Assembly (NCBI RefSeq): GCF_004803855.2
Contig: NZ_CP012552.1
Location: 1,426,001 to 1,490,000, forward strand
DNA length: 64,000 nt
From: Campylobacter sp. RM16192
GTDB taxonomy: Bacteria > Campylobacterota > Campylobacteria > Campylobacterales > Campylobacteraceae
Direction of reading: 5' to 3'
Made by a program: the position numbers and the translations under genes. Of this stretch, positions 39,248-47,941 are shown piece after piece; positions within the stretch are counted from its first letter, which is position 1, and each line of letters starts with the position of its first letter. The notes below the pieces were generated by a model, which saw nothing but the letters and a program-made list of their open reading frames with translations, was not told the DNA's origin and searched no databases.

Positions 39248-39694
39248 ATGTTTAAAAAAGTATTACTTACATTATCACTAGTTGGCTCTTTTTGCCTTGC
39301 AGATATGAAAGATATCGAAATTTCCAATGCTTATGCCAAAGCAACTCCACCAAATGTAAAAAATAGCGCCATTTTTATGAATATTAAAAATAATACAAAC
39401 AAAGCAATAAAGCTTGTAGGAGTAGAATCTAGCGCTTCACAAGTAGCTGAAATACATACTCATGAGCGTGTCGATGGAATGATGAAAATGATCCAGATAG
39501 ATCATATTGAGATACCAGCAGGAGCCGAAGTAACCCTAAAACCTGGTGGACTTCATTTAATGCTAATAAATGTAAGCCATCCTATAAAAGATGGAGGAAT
39601 AGTTGACGCTACGCTGAAATTTGATAACTCAATGACAATAAATTTATCAAATATTCTGGCAAAACACGTAATGAAACAAGCACATAAGCACTAA
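39248..39694 (+). CDS. PCu(A)C-type periplasmic copper chaperone
   Basis: 148 residues from an ATG with GGAAGG seven bases upstream; an upstream Met adds an unlikely pre-extension. Signal peptide ends near SFCLA. The copper motif H-x10-M-x21-H-x-M is exact: His70, Met81, His103, Met105. Such proteins pass copper(I) to cytochrome oxidase, often with Sco. It is followed by a membrane-anchored protein and a Sco homologue in one operon. Confidence 0.9.
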   Translation: MFKKVLLTLSLVGSFCLADMKDIEISNAYAKATPPNVKNSAIFMNIKNNTNKAIKLVGVESSASQVAEIHTHERVDGMMKMIQIDHIEIPAGAEVTLKPGGLHLMLINVSHPIKDGGIVDATLKFDNSMTINLSNILAKHVMKQAHKH

Positions 39695-39696
39695 TT

Positions 39697-40167
39697 ATGA
39701 ATAAAAATATAATTATTTTTCTCTTTTTACTGTTTGCTATTGCAGGAGGCGTATACTTTTTTACTTCCTCCTCATCCTCAAAAAACAATTCAAATGAGAT
39801 AGTGGATGTAGTAACAAATTTAGAATCGTTAGCGTGCGATATGAATACAAATTTCTCATGTCCAGTAACTTTCAAAGGCAAAAAGATAAATTTTAGCCTA
39901 TCTCCAAGACCGGCTTTTGTGATGCAGCCAGTTTCAATGTGGATAGAGGGACTAAATGAGCTAAATTTAAAAGATCCAAGCCTTGAAATTCATGGCGTAA
40001 ATATGGAAATGGGCGTAATAAGGGCAAAGCTTGAAAAAAGAGAAAATGAATACAAGGCTGACATAGTTTTAAGCGCATGTGTAATAAGTCTAATGAGATA
40101 TCGATTTGAGGTCATGGATGAAGGTAAGAAAACCGGGCTTTTTATAGATCTTGATTTAAAACAATAA
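39697..40167 (+). CDS. Membrane-anchored protein between PCuAC and Sco
   Basis: 156 residues: one N-terminal transmembrane anchor (IIIFLFLLFAIAGGVYFF), a Ser-rich linker, then a periplasmic domain with Cys47, Cys55 and Cys127 and a Met-rich stretch (HGVNMEMGVI) that could bind copper. Immediately after the PCuAC gene and ten bases before sco. Likely part of copper insertion into cytochrome c oxidase; inferred from context. Confidence 0.7.
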   Translation: MNKNIIIFLFLLFAIAGGVYFFTSSSSSKNNSNEIVDVVTNLESLACDMNTNFSCPVTFKGKKINFSLSPRPAFVMQPVSMWIEGLNELNLKDPSLEIHGVNMEMGVIRAKLEKRENEYKADIVLSACVISLMRYRFEVMDEGKKTGLFIDLDLKQ

Positions 40168-40176
40168 AGGATAAAA

Positions 40177-40713
40177 ATGAAAGTATTTTGGTCTATAGTA
40201 GTTTTTGTAATGATTTTTGCTGGCGGAGCCTGCGTGTTTTTAAAACAAAACCCTCATGATTTCAAAGCCAAGAGCATAAATGGGGATGTAACATTAAAAA
40301 ACTTTGATGGCAAAAATAAAATAGTATATTTTGGATACGGAACTTGTCCTGATATATGCCCTGCTACATTAGTTCTTGTTTCAAACGCACTAAACGAGAT
40401 TAAGACAGACGATACCGTAGTGCTATTTATCACTCTTGATCCAGACAGAGACTCTGTCGAATCGGTTGATGAGTATGCTAAATATTTCTATCCAAACTCT
40501 TACGGATTAGTAGTAAACGATCTAGACAAAGTAACAAAAAACTATGGTGCCAAATATCAAAAAGTAAGACTTGAAAAATCAGCTTTAGAATACTCTGTAG
40601 CGCATAGTTCATCTTTATATCTGCTTGATAAAAATGGAAAATTTGTAAGCGAGGTCTCGAACCTAACACCCAAAAATATAAAAGATAGCATAGAAGAGCT
40701 TATAAAAAATTAG
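40177..40713 (+). CDS. SCO1/SenC family copper metallochaperone
   Basis: Thioredoxin-fold protein that helps build the CuA or CuB site of terminal oxidases. 178 residues with an N-terminal anchor, the CxxxC pair (Cys57 and Cys61 in GTCPDICPATL) and the conserved distal His143 in SVAHSSSLYLLD. Third gene of the copper trio. Confidence 0.92.
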   Translation: MKVFWSIVVFVMIFAGGACVFLKQNPHDFKAKSINGDVTLKNFDGKNKIVYFGYGTCPDICPATLVLVSNALNEIKTDDTVVLFITLDPDRDSVESVDEYAKYFYPNSYGLVVNDLDKVTKNYGAKYQKVRLEKSALEYSVAHSSSLYLLDKNGKFVSEVSNLTPKNIKDSIEELIKN

Positions 40714-40802
40714 TAGTCTTTGTCGTGCATTTCATGCGTAATAACATAAATAAGCCCGATAGCTAGCACGACAAGAAAAGTAGCCAAGATAATTGATGTC
40801 AA
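40710..40802 (-). CDS. Possible 30-residue single-span membrane protein
   Basis: Too short for ordinary gene calling. TTG start with AAGGA eight bases upstream; the peptide is a single transmembrane helix (SIILATFLVVLAIGLIYVI) followed by a His/Asp/Met-rich tail (THEMHDKDY). Its stop overlaps the sco stop on the other strand. The good ribosome site and typical helix favour a real small membrane protein, possibly linked to oxidase assembly, but this is weak. Confidence 0.4.
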   Translation of the reverse strand: MTSIILATFLVVLAIGLIYVITHEMHDKDY

Positions 40803-41212
40803 AATATAAATCCTTAAGATTAATCTTTTAATTATACAAAACCAAGTTATAAATTCTAATAAATTTGTCGAGATACTCTAAATACAACTAGGTTTTGTTA
40901 TTTTATTTGCAGTATTTTTATAAGTTTAAAACCAAAATAATCAAATTTCTTTTAATAAAAATAGTATATTAATTTTAATTTTTTAAATTTAATTAAATTT
41001 AAAACAAAAGCAAGATAAAATTTCAATATTAAAAATTCTATATTAATAACTATTAAATAATATATGTAGAATTAAAAAATAAGAAAGACAATGAGATTTG
41101 AGATACTAAAAGCCATATCAGGCATATCTTTATCTGACTACATAAACTTAAGAAATATTCACTATTTTTACAATTCAAAACTTAAAATAAATTCACACAA
41201 AAAGGAGATTAA
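40803..41212. other. Gene-free stretch upstream of dcuC
   Basis: 410 bases of very A/T-rich spacer. The notable element is a perfect 24-base palindrome at 40981-41004 with arm TTTTAAATTTAA. The AAAAAGGAG ribosome site of the following gene is at its end. No RNA gene recognised. Confidence 0.6.
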
Positions 41213-42601
41213 ATGCTTGGCGTCATCATCGGTTCGGTAGTGCTATTTATCGTAGGCTGGGCGATTATCAAGGGTAAATACGCACCGCTTACGCTGTTTT
41301 TATCGGGCGTATTTATGCTTATTTGCTCAATCGTTCTTCAAACGGGCAAATTTATGCCTAAAAAGGCCACGCCTACGGGCAACGAGTACCTAGACATCGT
41401 AGAGTACATCCGCTATATGTTTTCAGACCGCATGGCTGATCTTGGGCTTCTTATCATGTTTATGGTCGGTTTTGCCACTTACATGACGCATATCGGAGCA
41501 AACAGCGCTTTCGTCTCGCTTACCACAGGACGGCTTGCAAAGATAAAAAGCCCCTATTTTATGATATTTGTCGCATTTGCCATAGCAAAGCTCATAAGCA
41601 TGGTTATCACGAGTGCCGCCGGACTTGGCGTGCTCTGCCTTGCGCTTCTTGGGCCTATCCTCATCTCACTTGGATTAAACAAACTCACAGTAGGCTCTAT
41701 CTGCTGCATGTCAGGTGCCGCTTCGATGGTGCTCATAGGCGCTTCAACCGCCGCTTCGGCTAAAGCCACTTCGCTTTCGCTGCTTGATTATGTCTTTTTA
41801 TACAAAATTCCAGCCGCGCTTCCAACCTCTATCGTTATCGGCATAGCGCTAGTTTTTTGGAATAGATACTTAGATAAAAAAGAGGGCTGGGTATGCAGCG
41901 AGCACGTCGGAGAGAGCATAGAATTTGACGATGCTATCAAGCCTCCTACTGCGAGTGCACCTAAAATTTATGCGATTTTGCCGTTTTTACCGATGATTTT
42001 GGTAGTTGTCTTTTCCGAATACTGCCTCAAATCAATCAAACTAAACATCTCAGCCATCATCCTGCTCTCAGTCATCATCGCGATGTGCTTTGAGACGATC
42101 AGGCATGGATTCAAATTTGAGCCGTTAGCGGAGGGACTGAAGGTCTTTTTGCAAGCCATGGGACGCAGTTTAAGCGGAGTGGTTGCTCTCATCATCGCAG
42201 CAGGAGTCTTTGCTCAAGGCTTTAAGTCATTAGGCATGCTTGATAGTATCGTAAGCCTTGCAAATACGCTTGGACTGGGAGGCTTTGGTATGTCGGTCGT
42301 GTTTGTGCTTATCACGACTGTGGTCGCCATCATCGCGGGCTCAAATGGTGCTAGCTTTTATCCGCTTGTCGAGCTTGCACCGCAGATCGCAACCAAACTA
42401 AACGTAAGCTCGGTGATGCTTGTTCTTCCTATGCATCAAGCCTCAACCATCGCGCGTCCGCTATCGCCTGTTTCCGGTGTGGTCGTAGCCATCGCAGGTA
42501 TGCTTAAGTGCAACCCGCTAAGCCTCGTGAAACGCTGCTCGGTTCCGGCGATACTAGGACTTATCAGCCATCATATATTTGTATTTTTACTTGTGCTTTA
42601 A
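41213..42601 (+). CDS. Anaerobic C4-dicarboxylate carrier, DcuC family
   Basis: 462 residues, about 12 hydrophobic segments, of the DcuC type that exchanges succinate, fumarate or related C4-dicarboxylates. Family-like stretches include GASTAASAKATSLSLLDYVF and the C-terminal MHQASTIARPLSPVSGVVVA. An AAGGAG site precedes the ATG. Its codon use (GCG, TCG, CGC, ATC frequent) is much more GC-rich than flanking genes, as in the next gene; both may have come from a higher-GC Campylobacter. Confidence 0.78.
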   Translation: MLGVIIGSVVLFIVGWAIIKGKYAPLTLFLSGVFMLICSIVLQTGKFMPKKATPTGNEYLDIVEYIRYMFSDRMADLGLLIMFMVGFATYMTHIGANSAFVSLTTGRLAKIKSPYFMIFVAFAIAKLISMVITSAAGLGVLCLALLGPILISLGLNKLTVGSICCMSGAASMVLIGASTAASAKATSLSLLDYVFLYKIPAALPTSIVIGIALVFWNRYLDKKEGWVCSEHVGESIEFDDAIKPPTASAPKIYAILPFLPMILVVVFSEYCLKSIKLNISAIILLSVIIAMCFETIRHGFKFEPLAEGLKVFLQAMGRSLSGVVALIIAAGVFAQGFKSLGMLDSIVSLANTLGLGGFGMSVVFVLITTVVAIIAGSNGASFYPLVELAPQIATKLNVSSVMLVLPMHQASTIARPLSPVSGVVVAIAGMLKCNPLSLVKRCSVPAILGLISHHIFVFLLVL

Positions 42602-42610
42602 GGAGTGATC

Positions 42611-44365
42611 ATGGAGGCGCAAACTCTGCCGCAATGGAGCTTTGATGACGCTTATGTTGATTTTGAGCATGAGAATTTTACCGGCTCGTTAAAAAGAGCT
42701 GAAGATGTGCTAAATAAGGCTTCAAATTTAATTGAAACCGGCAAATTTTCGGCCAAAGAGCTTGCCGCGCTTTATGAAGAGGGCTTTGATAAGCTCTCAT
42801 CCTTAAAGGCGTTTTGTCGCTGCAAGATGAGCGAAAACACAAAAGATGAGCGAGCAGCCGTCGTAGAAGCAAAAATTCAAAGCCAGCTCTCAAAGCTAGA
42901 GCTTATAAAGCAAGCGATGCTAGCCAAATTTGAAGAGTTAGGCGAGAGCGAGTGGGAGAAATTTGGGCTTTCGCACTGGAAATTTTACTACGAAGAGCAA
43001 AAAAACAGCTGGAGTAAAAATTTAAAAAACAAAGAAATTTTTGCTGAGCTTGAACAGAGTAGCTTTACTCCGATTTATGCTATTTTTACGCATTTAAACA
43101 ACCTCATCGATATTAAGGCACAAGATAGCCTTGGCGAAGTAAAAAACTATAGCTTTGCAAAGTGCGCGGGAATTTTAAAAGGTTCGCCAGACGGCGTCCT
43201 TCGCCAAAACATATTTAACGAACTTAGCAAGCATTATCAAAAGCATGCGCCTGTTTATATCGATGCTTTAAATATGCTGCACGGATTCAGGCAGGCTAAA
43301 TTTAAAAATGCTAAATGCGATATTTTCCTGCCGAGTTTTGAGCAAAACAAAATAAGCCCACAAGCCGTAAATGCTATGTATTGCGCGCTTGAAAAAAGAG
43401 CTGGCAAGATAAGAGAGGCTGTAACGCTAAGAGCAAGCTATCTTGGCAAAGAGCGTATGAGTGCGTGCGACCTGCTTGCGCCTTCACCGTTTTCCGGTAA
43501 GTCGCAAATTCCTTATATTGAGACAATAGATACTATAAAATCGGCTTTAGGCGAAGAAATTTCACAATTTATAAATTTGATGCTTAAAAATCGCTGGATA
43601 GAAGCAAGCCTAAAAGAAAACAAAGCCGCGGGCGCCTTTTATACGAGGTTTAACGAACTTAAGCAGGCTAGAATTTTTTCTAGTTACATGGGCACACAAG
43701 CTCATATGATACAGCAAGCCCATGAGCTTGGGCATGCGTGGCACTACTGGATAATGCGTGATATGCCAAGCATCCAGACGGAATTTCCTATGAGTTTAGC
43801 CGAAATCGCAAGCACGTTTAACGAGGCTGTACTGAGAGAATACATAAAGAAAAATGCAGACGAAAATTTGCTATTTGATATCCTTTGGCAAGAGCTTAAA
43901 TCGGCTGCAAATTTCATGCTTCATATTTCGGTTAGATATAGCTTTGAGACCGACTTTATAAAGGCTAGAAGCAAAGGCTTGGTAACGCCAAAAGAGGCAA
44001 AAGAGATGATGAAAAACGCTTGGCAAAAATGGTATGGCGACAGCACGCAAGATATGGAAGAGTTTTTGCCATACTTTAAACTGCATTTTTACAAAACCGA
44101 TCAATACATCTACAACTACCCTTACACAGTGGGCTACCTGTTATCACAGTTTTTGATAGAAAAATTTAGGGCCAAAGAGCCAAATTTCTTTGAAATTTAC
44201 AAAGCATTTTTAAGAGATACAGGCTCAATGAGTGTCGATGATATCATCAAAAAGCACTTTGGAAAAGATATCAAAAAAAGTGAATTTTGGCTTGAGTGTA
44301 TCGACGGTGCGCTTGGTTATGTGGAAGAATTTAAAAAACTTAGCAAAATTCAAGCAAGAATTTAA
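42611..44365 (+). CDS. M3 family oligoendopeptidase (PepF-like)
   Basis: Cytoplasmic zinc peptidase cleaving short peptides. 584 residues from an ATG six bases after AGGAGTG. The zinc motif is HELGH in QQAHELGHAWHYW, with the downstream Glu ligand in SLAEIASTFNE. Length and motif fit M3B oligoendopeptidase F. It starts nine bases after dcuC and shares its GC-rich codon bias through about 44.3 kb. Confidence 0.88.
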   Translation: MEAQTLPQWSFDDAYVDFEHENFTGSLKRAEDVLNKASNLIETGKFSAKELAALYEEGFDKLSSLKAFCRCKMSENTKDERAAVVEAKIQSQLSKLELIKQAMLAKFEELGESEWEKFGLSHWKFYYEEQKNSWSKNLKNKEIFAELEQSSFTPIYAIFTHLNNLIDIKAQDSLGEVKNYSFAKCAGILKGSPDGVLRQNIFNELSKHYQKHAPVYIDALNMLHGFRQAKFKNAKCDIFLPSFEQNKISPQAVNAMYCALEKRAGKIREAVTLRASYLGKERMSACDLLAPSPFSGKSQIPYIETIDTIKSALGEEISQFINLMLKNRWIEASLKENKAAGAFYTRFNELKQARIFSSYMGTQAHMIQQAHELGHAWHYWIMRDMPSIQTEFPMSLAEIASTFNEAVLREYIKKNADENLLFDILWQELKSAANFMLHISVRYSFETDFIKARSKGLVTPKEAKEMMKNAWQKWYGDSTQDMEEFLPYFKLHFYKTDQYIYNYPYTVGYLLSQFLIEKFRAKEPNFFEIYKAFLRDTGSMSVDDIIKKHFGKDIKKSEFWLECIDGALGYVEEFKKLSKIQARI

Positions 44366-44468
44366 ATACATAGTATCAATTGGCTAAGTTAAACAAATTT
44401 TAACTGATTTGTAAGTTTTATAAATGTATATTTAAGCTGGCTTTACTATTAAATTCTAAGGAGGTCTG

Positions 44469-45107
44469 ATGCAAGAAGCAAAAGATACCAAAAAGCTAGT
44501 CATAGGCACTATTGCTTTGATTTTGGCTATAGTTTTCTTTGGTGGCTTTACCAAAGATATTGCAGGCGGAATTTTTGATTTCGGCAAGTTAACCGGTCAA
44601 TTTCCAGAGTGGTTTAAAACCTCAGGAGGAACTAGCGCAAAAGGCGGATTTTTATTTGCATTAAGTCTTGTTCCAGCTATTATGCTAGCACTTGGATTTG
44701 TTGCTATATTTGAAAGATACTACGCACTTTATGCAGCTTCTGCTTGGCTTACTCCGATATTAAAGCCTATGATAGGAATCCCTGGATGTTGCTCCATATC
44801 CTTAATGGCAAGCACCCAAAGCACAGATGCCGGTAGCTCGACAGCTAAATTGTTGCGTCAAGAGGGCAAAATGACGCATAAAGAGCTTTTGATATTTGCG
44901 GCTTTTCAGTTTAGTGCCGGAGCCATGATAACGAATTTCTTAGCATCATTTGCACCACTACTTGTAATTCCCGATAAAACAGGGGCTTTAGCACCTGCCT
45001 CTATAGCTCTATGCTTGGGAATAATCTTTGTTTTTAAGATTTTTGGTGCAAATTTAATGAGACTTTATGTAAAGAAATTCGTAAAAGATGATGAGGTTGA
45101 AGTATGA
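44469..45107 (+). CDS. YjiH-type nucleoside-recognition (Gate) membrane protein
   Basis: 212 residues, about six hydrophobic segments. The central SISLMASTQSTDAGSSTAKL segment is typical of the SpmA/YjiH Gate family. It overlaps the YjiG-like gene by four bases; the two probably form one transporter. In E. coli the homologous pair sits beside an isoaspartyl dipeptidase; here it follows a peptidase too. Codon use returns to the A/T-rich norm. Confidence 0.78.
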   Translation: MQEAKDTKKLVIGTIALILAIVFFGGFTKDIAGGIFDFGKLTGQFPEWFKTSGGTSAKGGFLFALSLVPAIMLALGFVAIFERYYALYAASAWLTPILKPMIGIPGCCSISLMASTQSTDAGSSTAKLLRQEGKMTHKELLIFAAFQFSAGAMITNFLASFAPLLVIPDKTGALAPASIALCLGIIFVFKIFGANLMRLYVKKFVKDDEVEV

Positions 45108-45568
45108 GTGACAAGACCAACAATAAACTAATAACAGATGTATTTGTTGACGGAGCCAGAAAAGGTTGGGATATAGCTATTCACAATACTATTCCAAATG
45201 TATTAATGGCATTTGTCATCATATACGTATTAAACGTATCAGGAGCACTTAAAATCATAGGAAACTATCTTGGATTTATTATGGTTCCTCTTGGCTTACC
45301 AGGAGAATCGATAGCCGTATTTATGGCGGCATTTTTAAGCTGGGGAGGATCTGCTGGTGTGCTTGTGGCGCTTGTTCAAAATGGCACACTAAATGCAAAC
45401 GACATAGTAGTATTGCTTCCTGGAATGGCCCTTATAGGCTCTACTGTCCAATATATGGGTAGAGTTTTAGGAGTGCTTGGAATACCGGGAAGACATTACG
45501 GAGTGCTTTTTGGAATTTGTATAATCAACGCATATCTAGCAATGCTTGTAATGAGCATGATTGTATAA
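45104..45568 (+). CDS. YjiG-type membrane protein
   Basis: 154 residues with four or five hydrophobic segments (MAFVIIYVLNVSGALKIIGN, FLSWGGSAGVLVALVQ). SpmB/YjiG family, partner of the YjiH-like protein just upstream, to which it is translationally coupled. Substrate unknown; amino acid or peptide breakdown products are plausible from context. Confidence 0.78.
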   Translation: MSDKTNNKLITDVFVDGARKGWDIAIHNTIPNVLMAFVIIYVLNVSGALKIIGNYLGFIMVPLGLPGESIAVFMAAFLSWGGSAGVLVALVQNGTLNANDIVVLLPGMALIGSTVQYMGRVLGVLGIPGRHYGVLFGICIINAYLAMLVMSMIV

Positions 45569-45610
45569 ATTTGAATTGGTTTTTATTAAATAAAACTTAG
45601 TTTAAAATAT

Positions 45611-45648
45611 TAGTAAAAGAGTCTAGTGATAGAAAGGCTCTTTTACTA
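45611..45648 (+). terminator. Hairpin after yjiG
   Basis: TAGTAAAAGAG and CTCTTTTACTA form an 11-base perfect stem with a 16-base loop, 40 bases past the YjiG-like stop. Confidence 0.5.
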
Positions 45649-45807
45649 CAGTTCTTATCGCTCAAATTAATATAAATTAACGATTGCAGCTATCAAAAAT
45701 TATTAATAATTAATAATACAATATGTATAATATACCTATAATATTTTAATATATTATATATAAAATAAAGAAGTTTAAATTAAATTTATTTTTTTCGGAA
45801 CTATTTA

Positions 45808-46884
45808 GTGAAAAGTTATAGTGAAATTAAAGATTTATCACAATATATAAAAGCTTCATTTTATTTCTGGTTAATTCTGGCAGGTTTTGTTGTACATGTA
45901 ACATTTGAATTTATTTTCATATACAGTGGAAATAAGCTGATGATGTTTTATAATATAGTAAGTATAACTGTTTTTGGTGGGGCTTTAAAATTTTTACACA
46001 AACATCAGAAGATAGCCCTGCTCGCTTGCTGCATAGAAGCGACTATATTTTTAACAATTGCTACTATAAACCTTGGCTGGTCCGCAGGCTTTCAAGCATG
46101 GTTTGTTCCATTTATCTTTCTTTCTATAACAGTTCCATTTAAAAAACGCGGCATATTTTATGCTCTAGGAATTATTCAATCAATAATATACATATATCTA
46201 TATTTTTCAACTAATCTAAAAATTTCAATATTTCAAATAAATTCAATCGATGATTTCCTAACAAGATTTAATATAATTGTCGCATTTATGCTTATATTTT
46301 TTATAGAACGAGTACTTCAAATTTCAAAGGCGATGGAAGTAATTTTCCTGCAAAAAGAAATTCATGAGATAGAAAATATTGCCAACATAGACGAACTGAC
46401 TGGACTTATAACCAGACGTCAAATGAATGACATTTTAAACAAGATAGATATGTCGCTTAAAAAGGACAGTGGTAATTTTTACTTGATTTTTGGAGATATT
46501 GATCATTTTAAAGTCGTAAATGATACTTATGGGCACAAATGCGGAGATGTAGCTTTAGCTGAAATTTCTGCAATATTAAAAAATGAATGCAGAAGCAACG
46601 ATATAGTTTCTCGCTGGGGAGGAGAAGAATTTTTGATCCTTCTTCAAAGCAATAGAGTTGGAGAGAAGCTAAACAAAAATAAAGTTGAAAAAATTTTAAA
46701 TCGCATTCGAAAAAAAGTGGAAGAGAAAGTTATAGAATATAATGATATAAAATTTTCCGTAACTATTACTTTTGGTGGTGTTTGTTCTGCGAATTTTAGC
46801 AATATACCAAATATGATCCAAGCAGCTGACAAGCAAATGTATATAGGCAAAAAAAACGGAAGAAATCAAGTTGTAATAAAATAA
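45808..46884 (+). CDS. Membrane diguanylate cyclase (GGDEF)
   Basis: Makes c-di-GMP. 358 residues: about six N-terminal transmembrane helices (20-170), a short coiled linker, then an intact GGDEF domain with GGEEF at 271-275 and an inhibitory RxxD site (Arg262-Asp265). GTG start, weak ribosome site. Unlinked gene. It could supply the c-di-GMP read by the LapD-like receptor 20 kb away; that is inference. Confidence 0.9.
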   Translation: MKSYSEIKDLSQYIKASFYFWLILAGFVVHVTFEFIFIYSGNKLMMFYNIVSITVFGGALKFLHKHQKIALLACCIEATIFLTIATINLGWSAGFQAWFVPFIFLSITVPFKKRGIFYALGIIQSIIYIYLYFSTNLKISIFQINSIDDFLTRFNIIVAFMLIFFIERVLQISKAMEVIFLQKEIHEIENIANIDELTGLITRRQMNDILNKIDMSLKKDSGNFYLIFGDIDHFKVVNDTYGHKCGDVALAEISAILKNECRSNDIVSRWGGEEFLILLQSNRVGEKLNKNKVEKILNRIRKKVEEKVIEYNDIKFSVTITFGGVCSANFSNIPNMIQAADKQMYIGKKNGRNQVVIK

Positions 46885-47109
46885 TAAAGAGCATCATTGC
46901 AATAGTTAAAAATTTAAATTCTTAAGCAATTATTAATATTGCAATAAAATGTTTATAAACTTTTTTACCTTTAAAATTTTAAATATTTTATTCTAATTAA
47001 TTTGATAAATAAAAATTTCATCCAAAAATATAAAATTAAGTATTTTTTAAATTATTATTTAAATATTTTGTTTTATAATAAGTATTATTAAAATTAAACG
47101 GAGTAACAA

Positions 47110-47286
47110 ATGACCATCACTTTAAAAAATGTTAATTATGATACGTTGAATGCTATCAAAGCTTTTTTAGCCTTCAATAAAGACGTTAAAATTTATGAAG
47201 AGAATGAAGCAAAAGAAGAAGCATCAAATACCCTTAAGGAAATTGAAGAGAATAAATTTCACTCACCAATCCTCTCTCATAAATAA
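47110..47286 (+). CDS. Small acidic protein, possible orphan antitoxin
   Basis: 58 residues with ACGGAG upstream of the ATG. Starts MTITLKNVNYDTLNAIKAFL, a short strand-helix arrangement reminiscent of RelB/ParD-type DNA-binding antitoxin N-termini, then an acidic helical tail (IYEENEAKEEASNTLKEIEE). No toxin follows; the next 650 bases have no gene. Assignment is weak. Confidence 0.45.
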   Translation: MTITLKNVNYDTLNAIKAFLAFNKDVKIYEENEAKEEASNTLKEIEENKFHSPILSHK

Positions 47287-47537
47287 GACAAACAATATCC
47301 ACAATATATTTTCGATTAAAAATTCCATTGATGTGTTTATTTTTTAATAGCGCTCTTTGGAATTTATGTTTTTAAAAATTTAGATAACAGTAATTTAAGC
47401 CATTATAACTATAAAATAGCTTTTCAAATGATAGGCATTTTGTTTCGCATATATATCGCGTTAAAGTTCATCGATATAAAAATTTGGCTCTGTTAAAATA
47501 TTTCATTACAACTGTCTTATAATAGATTTAATATAAA

Positions 47538-47591
47538 AGTGTGTCGCTAAGAGTATAAAGCGTAGCGACACAAATTCGACACACTTTTTTT
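47538..47591 (+). promoter_or_regulatory. Two competing hairpins, one a terminator
   Basis: The 5' segment AGTGTGTCGCTA can pair by its right part with TAGCGACAC (47563-47571; stem TGTGTCGCTA) or by its left part with CGACACACT (47577-47585), which is followed by TTTTTTT. The second pairing is a rho-independent terminator; the first blocks it. Confidence 0.5.
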
Positions 47592-47772
47592 CGGAATAGA
47601 GTAGAATCAATAAGAAATTTAAAGAAAAAATAAGAAAAATTTAAGCAAAAATAGATCAAAAATCAAAGAAAAATAGTTGATTATAAGCTCGTATTTAAGG
47701 CTTTTTAGGAACTTTTTAGAAAGAAAAAGAATAAAATGGAAAAATAAAGAAAAAAATGGAACTGAAAGGAAA

Positions 47773-47793
47773 TGGCTCCGAATGCTGGATTCA
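47773..47793 (-). other. tRNA-Asn 3'-end fragment, likely integrase att remnant
   Basis: On the minus strand the fragment reads GAATCCAGC ATTCGGA G CCA: half of a T-arm, an acceptor 3' strand, discriminator G and CCA. A 5' strand TCCGAAT would complete it, as expected for tRNA-Asn. The rest of the tRNA is absent. It lies 150 bases before a tyrosine integrase. Confidence 0.5.
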
Positions 47794-47809
47794 AAAATAT
47801 ATAATTCTT

Positions 47810-47845
47810 AAATACCCCAAAATACTCTATAAATCCATAAAATAC
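47810..47845 (+). repeat. Helically phased AAATAC repeats
   Basis: AAATAC occurs at 47810, 47820 and 47840, with variant AAATCC at 47831, about one helical turn apart. Located between the att-like fragment and the integrase start, where arm-type integrase sites are expected. Confidence 0.4.
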
Positions 47846-47908
47846 GCTATTTAATAGCTTAAGCATATTCTAAGTTACACTAGAATATCATGCATTTTTA
47901 CAAATTTT

Positions 47909-47930
47909 GGGAACAAATAGGGAACAAATT
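47909..47930 (+). repeat. Tandem 11-base repeat before the integrase
   Basis: GGGAACAAATA followed by GGGAACAAATT, ending 11 bases before the integrase ATG. One-turn spacing suggests a protein-binding site. Confidence 0.45.
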
Positions 47931-47941
47931 TAGGGGGTATT

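Larger units (their letters stand above)
47287..47941. other. Gene-free stretch before the integrase
   Basis: 655 bases without a protein gene. Contents, listed separately: a mutually exclusive hairpin pair (47538-47591), a tRNA-Asn 3'-end-like fragment (47773-47793), phased AAATAC repeats (47810-47845) and a tandem GGGAACAAAT repeat (47909-47930). Between 47592 and 47770 the strand is extremely A-rich. Confidence 0.6.

Noticed and set aside
41091..41240. 50-codon frame before dcuC
   Set aside because: It runs into the dcuC start region, has no ribosome site, and its end is composed of dcuC codons in another frame.
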